From: Deltaproteobacteria bacterium
GTDB lineage: Bacteria > Myxococcota_A > Polyangia > HGW-17 > SLPX01
Direction of reading: 5' to 3'
DNA length: 6,999 nt
Assembly (NCBI GenBank): GCA_011390535.1
Contig: JAABSF010000135.1
Location: forward strand, 1-6,999
In this document: positions 1 through 6,076 of the stretch, one piece after another
Position numbering within the stretch: the stretch's first letter is position 1
Layout of the letters: every line of letters begins with the position of its first letter
Translations under genes and position numbers: made by a program
Notes under the pieces: model-generated
Databases searched by the model: none
Told to the model about the DNA's origin: nothing
What the model saw: the letters and a program-made list of their open reading frames with translations, nothing else

Positions 1-684
1 TTTGCTTCCAATAGAGGGTCTCTGGTGGGCGAGTTGACGCTAGTGGATGGTGGAGACACCATCAACGCGCGGCGTATGGGCACTGGAGGGTGGGCGGTAC
101 CCTCCATTGTTGAAAAAGATGTCATACAGTTTAAAAAATGCACGGCCGAGTTTATTCTGCTTGTTGAAAAGGACGCCGTATGGCGAAGGTTGAACGAAGA
201 TAAATTTTGGAAAAAACATAAATGTATCTTGGTTCAATCCAACGGTATGCCCGCCCGAGGTATGCGAAGGCTCGTCAGACGAATGGTGCAAGAGCTTAAG
301 ATTCCCCTTTATGTTTTGGTGGATAACGACCCATGGGGGCTTTATATTTACTCGGTTATAAAGCAAGGCTCTATCAATTTGGCTTTCGAGTCCATGCGAA
401 TGGCGGTTCCGGAGGCCCGGTTTTTAGGGCTCTCTTCTTTTGATCGCGAGCGCTACAGTCTCCCCGACAATGTGACCATCACGCTTGACAACAAAGATGA
501 GAACCGCGCCCGCCAGATGATGAATTATCCATGGTTCCAGGCCCGTAAATGGCAAAGAGAGCTCAAAAAAATGTTGGACTCAAAGGTCAAGTTGGAGCTC
601 GAGGCGCTCTCCGCCAAGGGGATCACTTTCATCAGCAAAGAGTATCTGCCTCAAAAGCTCAGAGAGCGTGACTGGGTGGTCTGA
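1..684 (+). CDS. top6A: DNA topoisomerase VI subunit A (Spo11 family), C-terminal part
   Basis: The frame is open from base 1 to the TGA at 682-684, giving about 227 residues. The gene starts upstream of the window, so the GTG at 25 is not its start. Topoisomerase VI is an A2B2 type IIB enzyme that passes one duplex through another; subunit A makes the double-strand break. What is visible is the TOPRIM domain. The metal-binding Glu sits in VEKDAV (bases 166-168), and the Asp-x-Asp pair sits in LVDNDPWG (about 322-330), preceded by a NGMPARGMRRLVRRM helix as in archaeal TopVI-A. The tail KEYLPQKLRERDW also fits the family. The catalytic tyrosine lies in the N-terminal winged-helix domain, which is not in the window. 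Full-length relatives are about 360-390 residues, so more than a third is missing. The B subunit (GHKL ATPase) would be expected upstream. A Spo11-like paralogue is less likely given the close fit to TopVI-A. Confidence 0.93.
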   Translation, partial: FASNRGSLVGELTLVDGGDTINARRMGTGGWAVPSIVEKDVIQFKKCTAEFILLVEKDAVWRRLNEDKFWKKHKCILVQSNGMPARGMRRLVRRMVQELKIPLYVLVDNDPWGLYIYSVIKQGSINLAFESMRMAVPEARFLGLSSFDRERYSLPDNVTITLDNKDENRARQMMNYPWFQARKWQRELKKMLDSKVKLELEALSAKGITFISKEYLPQKLRERDWVV

Positions 685-700
685 ACCCATTCAGGCGGTA

Positions 701-729
701 TTGACAGTTTTTTGTCGAGAACATACTTC
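701..729 (+). promoter_or_regulatory. Possible sigma-70 promoter for the aminotransferase gene
   Basis: A perfect TTGACA (-35) lies at 701-706 in the 92-base gap before the aminotransferase gene. The best -10 at 17 bases spacing is only TACTTC (724-729), which is weak. A second TTGACAG lies at 733-739, but a -10 placed for it (TAAAAA, 757-762) would start transcription at or beyond the ribosome binding site, so the upstream copy is the better -35. Assignment rests on sequence match alone. Confidence 0.3.
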
Positions 730-776
730 TTTTTGACAGACCAAAAAAAAACGCACTAAAAATTAGGAGAAAAAAG

Positions 777-1979
777 ATGTCTATCCGTCCTAAACTCTCT
801 CGACGTGCTCAGGCTATCCCGGCGAGCCCCATACGTAAGCTGGTGCCTTATGCGCTGGCGGCTAAAAAACGAGGTGTTCATGTTTATCATCTGAACATCG
901 GTCAACCCGATTTGCCCACCATCCCGGCGGGGTTGACTGCTCTACGGGAGTTTAAGCCTGAAGTGATAAAATATGGTCTCTCTCAGGGCGATCATGCTTT
1001 GACCGACGCTTTGATCAAATATTACTCTTCACTGGGTTATAAATTTGAGCCGGAGCAAATAGTGGTCACCACAGGCGGGAGTGAAGCCATAAGTTTCGCC
1101 ATGATGGCCATCGCCGATGAAGGGGACGAGTTCATAATCCCTGAGCCTTTCTATACGAATTATAATGGTTTCGCCATTACATCAGGGGTGCGGCTCGTGC
1201 CCATAACAACGACACCGGAGACTGGATATAGTTGCCCTTCCGCCGAGCAGGTGTCCGAAAAGATCACCGACAGGACCAGGGGCATTATCATTAACTCACC
1301 AGGTAATCCCACAGGTGCGGTATACAGCCGGGAAGACATGGAGAGGATAGCCGCGCTCGCCCAAGAGCACAATCTCTATGTCATCTCCGATGAGGTTTAC
1401 AGAGAGTTTACATTTGACGGAGTCCGGGCGGTGAGCATTTTGGATATTGAAGGGATGGAAGAGCGGGCTGTGGTAATTGACTCCATCTCTAAACGGTACA
1501 GCGCATGTGGTGCACGGATAGGATGTGTTATGAGCCGGAACGGCAACTTAATGGAGGCTGTTTTGCGTTATGCACAGGCCCGCCTTTGTCCTCCAGCGCT
1601 TGGGCAGGTTGTAGCAGCAGCGGCTTATAATGACGAAAGTGACTATATTGAAGAGAGCCGGCTCGAATACCAGCGACGCCGGGATGTGGTCTTCAATCGA
1701 CTGCAGGGCCTGGACGGCGTCGTCTGCAAGAAACCCAAAGGAGCATTCTATTGTCTCGCGAAGATACCGGTGGATGATGTAGAATCATTTTGCAAATGGA
1801 TGTTGACTGATTACCAGCGTGAGGGGAGCACTGTGATGACTGCACCAGGGCCTGGTTTTTACGCCACCCCCGGGCTGGGAGGAGAGGAGATCCGTATCGC
1901 ATATGTTCTGGGGTGTGAGCAACTGGAGGCTGCGATGGACTGTCTTATAGATGGAATAAAAGCATATAACAACCGCTGA
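777..1979 (+). CDS. PLP-dependent class I/II aminotransferase (aspartate aminotransferase-like)
   Basis: A complete 400-residue cytosolic enzyme of fold type I, which transfers an amino group between an amino acid and a 2-oxo acid through pyridoxal phosphate. The N-terminal HLNIGQPD (38-45) is the substrate-side glycine motif. TTGGSEA (98-104) is the phosphate-binding turn. NSPGNPTG (173-180) carries Asn177, SDEVYREF (204-211) carries Asp205 and Tyr208, and SISKRYSACGARIG (236-249) carries the PLP Schiff-base Lys239 and phosphate-binding Arg247. Arg373 in EEIRIAYV is the expected substrate carboxylate ligand. No key residue is missing and the length is normal. The start is firm: ATG at 777 with AGGAG at 765-769, seven bases upstream. 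The amino-acid substrate cannot be read from sequence; aspartate or a related amino acid is a family-based guess. It stands alone between a topoisomerase gene and a sigma factor operon, so context gives no pathway. Confidence 0.93.
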   Translation: MSIRPKLSRRAQAIPASPIRKLVPYALAAKKRGVHVYHLNIGQPDLPTIPAGLTALREFKPEVIKYGLSQGDHALTDALIKYYSSLGYKFEPEQIVVTTGGSEAISFAMMAIADEGDEFIIPEPFYTNYNGFAITSGVRLVPITTTPETGYSCPSAEQVSEKITDRTRGIIINSPGNPTGAVYSREDMERIAALAQEHNLYVISDEVYREFTFDGVRAVSILDIEGMEERAVVIDSISKRYSACGARIGCVMSRNGNLMEAVLRYAQARLCPPALGQVVAAAAYNDESDYIEESRLEYQRRRDVVFNRLQGLDGVVCKKPKGAFYCLAKIPVDDVESFCKWMLTDYQREGSTVMTAPGPGFYATPGLGGEEIRIAYVLGCEQLEAAMDCLIDGIKAYNNR

Positions 1980-2147
1980 AATACCCTCCATGTGTCTGTT
2001 CCCTCTCTGTTATCTTGCGGGGAAGGCTGGAACCACCTCTCAAACGGCGGCCCCGGCGCAGTCGGAGACCTCACCGCTGTAGACGTAGGCGGCTACGCTG
2101 CCTTCATCGATATACCAATAATAGTCTTGGGATATAGCTCTCACCTT
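1980..2147 (-). other. Non-coding stretch with a possible minus-strand gene remnant
   Basis: No convincing gene fills the gap between the aminotransferase and sigma genes. On the minus strand, a frame ending at the TGA at 2042-2040 reads DYYWYIDEGSVAAYVYSG and then a short tail; 15 of its last 18 codons end in G or C. This looks coding in composition, but no credible start or ribosome binding site exists, and further upstream the frame runs into the real sigma gene. It may be a decayed C-terminal fragment of an unidentified protein, or chance. A five-base hairpin (CGTAG-GCGG-CTACG, near 2084-2097) has no U-run, so it is not an intrinsic terminator. Confidence 0.25.
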
Positions 2148-2173
2148 GGAATAAAAATGAGTCATTTGAGGTT
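2148..2173 (+). promoter_or_regulatory. Candidate ECF-type promoter GGAAT-N18-GTT upstream of the sigma gene
   Basis: GGAAT at 2148-2152 is followed by an 18-base spacer and GTT at 2171-2173. This matches the consensus described for SigR-type ECF sigma factors of actinomycetes. It ends 24 bases before the GTG start of an ECF sigma gene, as expected for autoregulation. The inferred transcript would have a very short leader, just containing the AAGGAG ribosome binding site at 2186-2191. The match covers only eight defined bases, so this is an inference supported mainly by position. Confidence 0.4.
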
Positions 2174-2197
2174 TAGCATAGTGTGAAGGAGTAAAAT

Positions 2198-2929
2198 GTG
2201 AGCCGAGAAAAGCGAAGAAAACCAAAAAGACACACAAAAGCACAATTTGAAGGGCTGATAATTCCTCTTATGGATTCATTATATGGGATGGCGCTGAGGT
2301 TGACCCGTGATGAAGAAAAGGCCGCCGATCTCGTTCAGGAAGCTTGTTTGAAAGCTTATCGAGCCTTGAACAGCTTTGAGCCCGGAACCAACTTTCGTGC
2401 GTGGATCTTTCGGATAATGACCAACACCTTCATCACTGATTATCATCGCCGCAGGAGAGAGGCTTCATCGGTGACCGATTTGGAGAACAGGTCGCATTAC
2501 CAGCGGTTTGTCGGGTCGGATTCCACGCGAGCCGCCAAACAGGCTGAGTCTCAATTGTTGGATAAGATGATGTCGGATGACATCAAGTCCGCCCTGGATG
2601 ATTTGCCCGAGGATTTTCGACAAGCCGTATTGCTGTGTGATGTGGAGGGGTTCTCATACAAGGAGATAGCGGAAATCTTGGATTGTCCAATCGGGACGGT
2701 GATGAGTCGGTTATACAGAGGCCGGAGGATGCTCCAAAACATGCTTTACGACCACGCCGTGGAACATGGGCTGATTACCGCCGAACAAGCTGAAGAAAAC
2801 AAAAAAAATGAAGGAGAGCACCACGAAGTGATTGGCGCGGATAAGGTGAAAGCACAAAAAGAATCGGTGGGAGGCAATAAATTCGAAGTTGCTCGGTTTG
2901 AAGAGTATAGAAAGAAACGAGACAGATAG
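2198..2929 (+). CDS. ECF (group 4) RNA polymerase sigma factor, SigR/RpoE-like
   Basis: A 243-residue alternative sigma factor that directs RNA polymerase to a stress regulon. Region 2 spans about residues 18-88, with the core-binding and -10 recognition helices (DLVQEACLKAYRAL, then FRAWIFRIMTNTFITDYHRR). Region 4 spans about 126-183, with the helix-turn-helix GFSYKEIAEILDCPIGTVMSRLYRG that reads the -35 element. Regions 1 and 3 are absent, as in all ECF factors. The start is GTG at 2198, backed by AAGGAG at 2186-2191 with six bases spacing; the ATG two bases earlier is followed at once by TGA. The protein is longer than the usual 170-200 residues because of a charged tail (about 184-243) ending FEEYRKKRDR. 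The anti-sigma gene follows after 75 bases, so the two form an operon. Region 4 sequence and the upstream promoter candidate point to the SigR/RpoE-like group, but the exact ECF group is uncertain. Confidence 0.95.
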   Translation: MSREKRRKPKRHTKAQFEGLIIPLMDSLYGMALRLTRDEEKAADLVQEACLKAYRALNSFEPGTNFRAWIFRIMTNTFITDYHRRRREASSVTDLENRSHYQRFVGSDSTRAAKQAESQLLDKMMSDDIKSALDDLPEDFRQAVLLCDVEGFSYKEIAEILDCPIGTVMSRLYRGRRMLQNMLYDHAVEHGLITAEQAEENKKNEGEHHEVIGADKVKAQKESVGGNKFEVARFEEYRKKRDR

Positions 2930-3004
2930 ATAAAGGTATAAGTTGAGAAAAAATTGTTTAGAAACCAAAAACCTCGACTTTATTGGATAGAAGAAGAAAT
3001 CGCC

Positions 3005-3775
3005 ATGAATTGTAAAGAGATACAAAAATTCGCCCATGTCTACGTAGATGGAGAGTTTGGAGCCGAAGAGAAAAGGGAGTGTGAGAAGCACCTTCGAGGT
3101 TGTGAAGAATGTTGTGCAATAATCCGTTTTGAAGAGCAATTTAAATCAGCACTTCAAAACAGGATGCCCAAAATAAAAGCTCCGCAACCCCTTATTGACA
3201 GGGTGCTGGACAGTATAGAAAATGAGCCCGAGCCGGCTTCTTCTTTTTCAACTTGGTTTTATGTAGTAATACCTGCTGCAGCCATGGCGGCGGCGTCTAT
3301 TTTGATCTTTGTATTTTGGCCTACTGGAGAATCGCCCGAAGCGGAGGCTCTGGATGACGGGATAGTGCATCATGAAAACGCTTTGCCAATGGAGGTGCAG
3401 GGCCCCGACGTGGAGACGGTGGCGAATTGGTATCGAGATAAAGTCCAAGTGCCTGTGAGACCTCCGAGGCTTAGACAACACGGAGTTGTTCTCTCAGGTG
3501 GTAGAATCGTTAATTACAACCGGTTGCCGGCTGCTTATCTTGTCTACCGTAACGGCAAACGAAAAAAGGTCTCAGTACATATTTTTAATCCCCAGCGTCT
3601 TCCCAGCAGCGGTCTTGTGCGTACGCGGATGGGCGGGAGGACGGTTTACTTTGGTATGAAGAACGGGCACAAAGTAGCTGTCTTCAAGAATAACGGTGTA
3701 GGCTACTCTGTTACAGCTGATGTGTCCATGGACGATATAAAAAAGATTGTGCGCACAATTATTCATCGTCATTGA
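3005..3775 (+). CDS. Membrane-anchored zinc-binding anti-sigma factor (zf-HC2/ZAS)
   Basis: A 256-residue partner that should hold the upstream sigma factor inactive at the membrane. The N-terminal cytoplasmic domain (1-50) has the ZAS signature: Cys3, then YVDGEF, then His29-x3-Cys33-x2-Cys36, with extra cysteines at 26 and 37. The Cys3-to-His29 distance is close to that of the fourth zinc ligand position in this family. One membrane helix spans about 84-106 (WFYVVIPAAAMAAASILIFVFW is its core region). The rest (about 107-256) would be outside the membrane and contains NWYRDKVQVPVRPP and GGRIVNYNRLPAAYLVY, resembling an uncharacterised C-terminal domain seen in other membrane anti-sigma factors. 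The ATG at 3005 is chosen because the conserved MNCKEI begins there; an in-frame TTG at 2954 adds 17 atypical residues and has no good ribosome binding site. The site in front of the ATG is also weak (GAAGAAG). Confidence 0.87.
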   Translation: MNCKEIQKFAHVYVDGEFGAEEKRECEKHLRGCEECCAIIRFEEQFKSALQNRMPKIKAPQPLIDRVLDSIENEPEPASSFSTWFYVVIPAAAMAAASILIFVFWPTGESPEAEALDDGIVHHENALPMEVQGPDVETVANWYRDKVQVPVRPPRLRQHGVVLSGGRIVNYNRLPAAYLVYRNGKRKKVSVHIFNPQRLPSSGLVRTRMGGRTVYFGMKNGHKVAVFKNNGVGYSVTADVSMDDIKKIVRTIIHRH

Positions 3776-3854
3776 GATTTATCAGTAGTCTTCAGTCTTT
3801 ACATGTACGGGCGGGGCAACCATTTCACTTCATTGACACCGGACAATTGTTCTA

Positions 3855-3891
3855 GTAGCAAATGGTGAGAAAGTGAGTGATCCTTTGCTAC
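3855..3891. repeat. Perfect 8-base inverted repeat upstream of the epimerase gene
   Basis: GTAGCAAA at 3855-3862 is mirrored exactly by TTTGCTAC at 3884-3891, with 21 bases between. It lies in the 167-base gap before the epimerase gene. A TTGACA at 3833-3838 lies 17 bases before TAGCAA (3856-3861), so the left arm would overlap the -10 if that promoter is real. It could be an operator or an RNA hairpin; no U-run follows, so it is not a standard terminator. Confidence 0.4.
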
Positions 3892-3942
3892 GGGAATCGC
3901 CGGCTTTCCTTAGTATTGACTTAAAAATATCAGGATTATGAG

Positions 3943-4974
3943 ATGACAGAACAAGTTTATCTGGTGACAGGTGGAGCAGGGTTTGTGGGTTCCAACATTG
4001 TTAAGCGACTTTTAAGCGAGGGGAAGAGAGTTAGAGTCCTGGATGATTTGTCTACCGGTCATGCTGAGAACATAGGAGTTTGTTTCAACGAAAATGATGG
4101 TGTGGCACAATATGATCAGGCCGATTCTTTTGAAACAGAAGGGGGCGGAACGGGAGACGGCGGAGAGATTGAGTTTGTAAAAGGGGATATCAGGGACAGA
4201 GAGCTTGTCCAAAAATGTATGCAAGGCGTGAAGTATGTGTTTCATCAGGCAGCTTTGCCTTCGGTGCCTCGATCAATAGAGAACCCGGCTGAGTCGGTCT
4301 CCGTTGCAGTGGATGGGACATTGAGCATTTTGGAGGCGGCATCGAAAAACAATGTAAAGAGGGTTGTTTACGCTGCTTCTTCATCCGCTTATGGAGCGAA
4401 TCAGGTGGTGCCCAAAAAAGAGAGCTTTCGACCTGAGCCTTTGTCGCCCTATGCCGCGGGCAAGCTGGCGGGTGAGCATTTATGCAAGGTGTTTTGGGAG
4501 TGTTATGGGTTGGAAACCGTGGCGATCAGGTATTTCAACGTTTTCGGGCCAAAACAAGATCCTAACTCTCAATATGCTGCCGTGATTCCCAAGTTTATAA
4601 ATGCTTTTCTGGAAAAACGTGCACCCATCATTTATGGTGACGGAGGCCAGACACGGGATTTCACTTTTGTGGACAATGTGGTGGAGGCTAACATGTTGGC
4701 TGCGATTGCTCCGAAAGAAGTGGCGGGAAGGGTTGTGAATGTTGCCTGTGGTGAGAGTATAAGTTTGTTGGATTTGCTGAATGCGTTGACAAATATACTA
4801 GGTCCCACAATGGATCCGGATTTTCAACCACCACGTCCTGGAGATGTCAGAGATTCATTGGCTGATATTTCCGAGGCTGAAAAACTCATGGGCTATAAGG
4901 TGGTGGTAGATTTGGAAGAGGGACTTGAAAAGACTGTTGAGTGGTATCGATTCTTAAAAAGGCGGAGCCCTTAA
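3943..4974 (+). CDS. NAD-dependent sugar-nucleotide 4-epimerase (extended SDR, WbpP/GalE-like)
   Basis: A 343-residue cytosolic enzyme that inverts C4 of a UDP-sugar by transient oxidation with bound NAD, supplying sugars for surface polysaccharides. The Rossmann motif TGGAGFVG is at 9-16 and the NAD-ribose acidic residues are in VLDDLSTGH (32-40). The catalytic serines are in YAASSSAYG (143-151, Ser146/147), with Tyr170 and Lys174 in SPYAAGK. RYFNVFGPKQDPNSQYAAVIP (196-216) closely resembles WbpP of Pseudomonas aeruginosa, a UDP-GlcNAc 4-epimerase. UDP-GlcNAc/GalNAc is therefore the best guess; UDP-glucose or UDP-uronic acid are alternatives. About 25 extra residues (48-74, acidic and glycine-rich) lie between the second strand and FVKGDIRD, making it longer than the usual 310-320. 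The start is ATG at 3943 with AGGA at 3932-3935. No other glycan gene lies in the window. Confidence 0.93.
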   Translation: MTEQVYLVTGGAGFVGSNIVKRLLSEGKRVRVLDDLSTGHAENIGVCFNENDGVAQYDQADSFETEGGGTGDGGEIEFVKGDIRDRELVQKCMQGVKYVFHQAALPSVPRSIENPAESVSVAVDGTLSILEAASKNNVKRVVYAASSSAYGANQVVPKKESFRPEPLSPYAAGKLAGEHLCKVFWECYGLETVAIRYFNVFGPKQDPNSQYAAVIPKFINAFLEKRAPIIYGDGGQTRDFTFVDNVVEANMLAAIAPKEVAGRVVNVACGESISLLDLLNALTNILGPTMDPDFQPPRPGDVRDSLADISEAEKLMGYKVVVDLEEGLEKTVEWYRFLKRRSP

Positions 4975-5039
4975 GGCTGACTAAAGAATGATATAGCCCT
5001 TAGGATCGGATGGCGAGGTGTGAGTCTGGAGTTGTCTCT

Positions 5040-5066
5040 GGAATCATTATATGCAGTTGAGTTAAA
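5040..5066 (+). promoter_or_regulatory. Weak ECF-type promoter candidate upstream of yicC
   Basis: GGAAT at 5040-5044 is followed by 16 bases and GTTAAA at 5061-5066. It lies in the gap after the epimerase gene and about 90 bases before the yicC start. The same two elements occur in front of the sigma gene, but with an 18-base spacer, so the same factor may not use both. Chance occurrence is quite possible. Confidence 0.2.
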
Positions 5067-5158
5067 GCCCACTTTACTTTTACATAGCTTGGGATGTATT
5101 TTTAAGTGTCGAAGCGTCGGTGTGGGTGGAGAAAAACATCAAAATCAGGAGTTGTATC

Positions 5159-6076
5159 GTGAGTACAAGATTCCGAAGCATGACGGCTTTTGGCCGGTCG
5201 ACTTTTTTGTGTGCACAAATGCCATACAGTGTAGAGATTCGCACTACTAACAGCCGCTTTTTGGATGTGCGCATTTACCTCCCTTGGGGGCTGCCCGAGG
5301 TGGAGAGGCAAGTGATTAAGCGAGTCAGGGAGTGGTTGAAGAGGGGTCGAGTTGAGATCAGTGTAAAAAAGGGGCTGGTGGAGAGTGCAAAAGGCGGAGA
5401 GGAGATGGGGCAACAGGTTTTCCTCACAAAAAGGTTTGAGCGTATCCTTGGGATATTGGAAGGCATTAAGAAAGATTTGAATGTAAAAGGGGAATGCGGG
5501 ATGGATGTGCTCTTAAGAGCGCATGAAATCTTGGGGGAAGAGTTGGAGCCTCCTCCCAAATCGGATGAAGTGTTGGAAAATCTCATGCCGGAGGTGGACG
5601 AAGCGCTTGAGGCTCTGGTAAAAATGAGAAAACAAGAAGGTGTGGCCATGGATCGTGCTATGGCCGACAGCCTTGAGGCCGTAACCGTCCTCTCCGATTC
5701 TATCATGACGCTTGCCGCGGAGGTGCCCAAGAGTATACGGCGCAGGTTGGAAGAGAGGTTGTCTTGTTTAATAGAAGGAGACGCTTCCTGCAGCTCCGTT
5801 GACTCGGTGAGGCTGGCTCAAGAAGTAGCTATTTTGGCGGATAAGGCAGATATCACTGAAGAAATAACCAGAATAAAAAGCCACATTGAGCAGATCAGGG
5901 CCACCAGAAAACTGGAACCTCCTCATGGACGCAAGTTGGAGTTTTTGGTCCAGGAGATACAGCGTGAGGTGAACACTGTGGCCTCAAAGACGCCTGATGT
6001 GCGAATTGCGAGAGCGGCGGTGGAGATAAAGACTGAAATAGAGAGGATGAGGGAGATCGCCCAGAATGTCGAATGA
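5159..6076 (+). CDS. yicC: YicC/YloC family endoribonuclease
   Basis: A 305-residue cytosolic protein of the YicC family, whose E. coli member has been reported to be an endoribonuclease acting in small-RNA turnover. The N-terminal domain begins with the family hallmark RSMTAFGRS (6-14) and continues with SVEIRTTNSRFLDVRIYLP (24-42). The C-terminal DUF1732 domain (about 219-305) shows QEVAILADKADITEE, GRKLEFLVQE (257-266), REVNTVASK (269-277) and ends REIAQNVE, all typical. The middle is helical and charged. The start is GTG at 5159 because AGGAG at 5147-5151 lies seven bases before it and the family usually starts a few residues before SMTGFG. The upstream in-frame GTG at 5120 adds 13 atypical residues. 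Length is slightly above the usual 290. It overlaps gmk by 11 bases, the common bacterial pairing. Confidence 0.94.
   Translation: MSTRFRSMTAFGRSTFLCAQMPYSVEIRTTNSRFLDVRIYLPWGLPEVERQVIKRVREWLKRGRVEISVKKGLVESAKGGEEMGQQVFLTKRFERILGILEGIKKDLNVKGECGMDVLLRAHEILGEELEPPPKSDEVLENLMPEVDEALEALVKMRKQEGVAMDRAMADSLEAVTVLSDSIMTLAAEVPKSIRRRLEERLSCLIEGDASCSSVDSVRLAQEVAILADKADITEEITRIKSHIEQIRATRKLEPPHGRKLEFLVQEIQREVNTVASKTPDVRIARAAVEIKTEIERMREIAQNVE

Noticed and set aside
1980..2110. Structured RNA or riboswitch in the GC-rich gap
   Set aside because: Compared by eye with cobalamin, glycine and SRP RNA consensus sequences; conserved cores are absent.
1992..2186. Plus-strand frame of 64 codons from a GTG in the gap before the sigma gene
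   Set aside because: No ribosome binding site, no recognisable motif, and it covers the candidate sigma promoter; likely chance.
3892..3915. GGGAAT with GTA 15 bases later as an ECF promoter for the epimerase
   Set aside because: The -10 match is poor and the spacer is too short compared with the site before the sigma gene.
4968..4980. AGCCCTTAAGGCT palindrome at the epimerase stop codon as a terminator
   Set aside because: The stem is only about four base pairs and no U-run follows.
5063..5083. TAAAG-CCCA-CTTTA hairpin followed by CTTTTAC as a terminator
   Set aside because: The stem is short and AT-only apart from one G-C pair, and the T stretch is broken; too weak to call.
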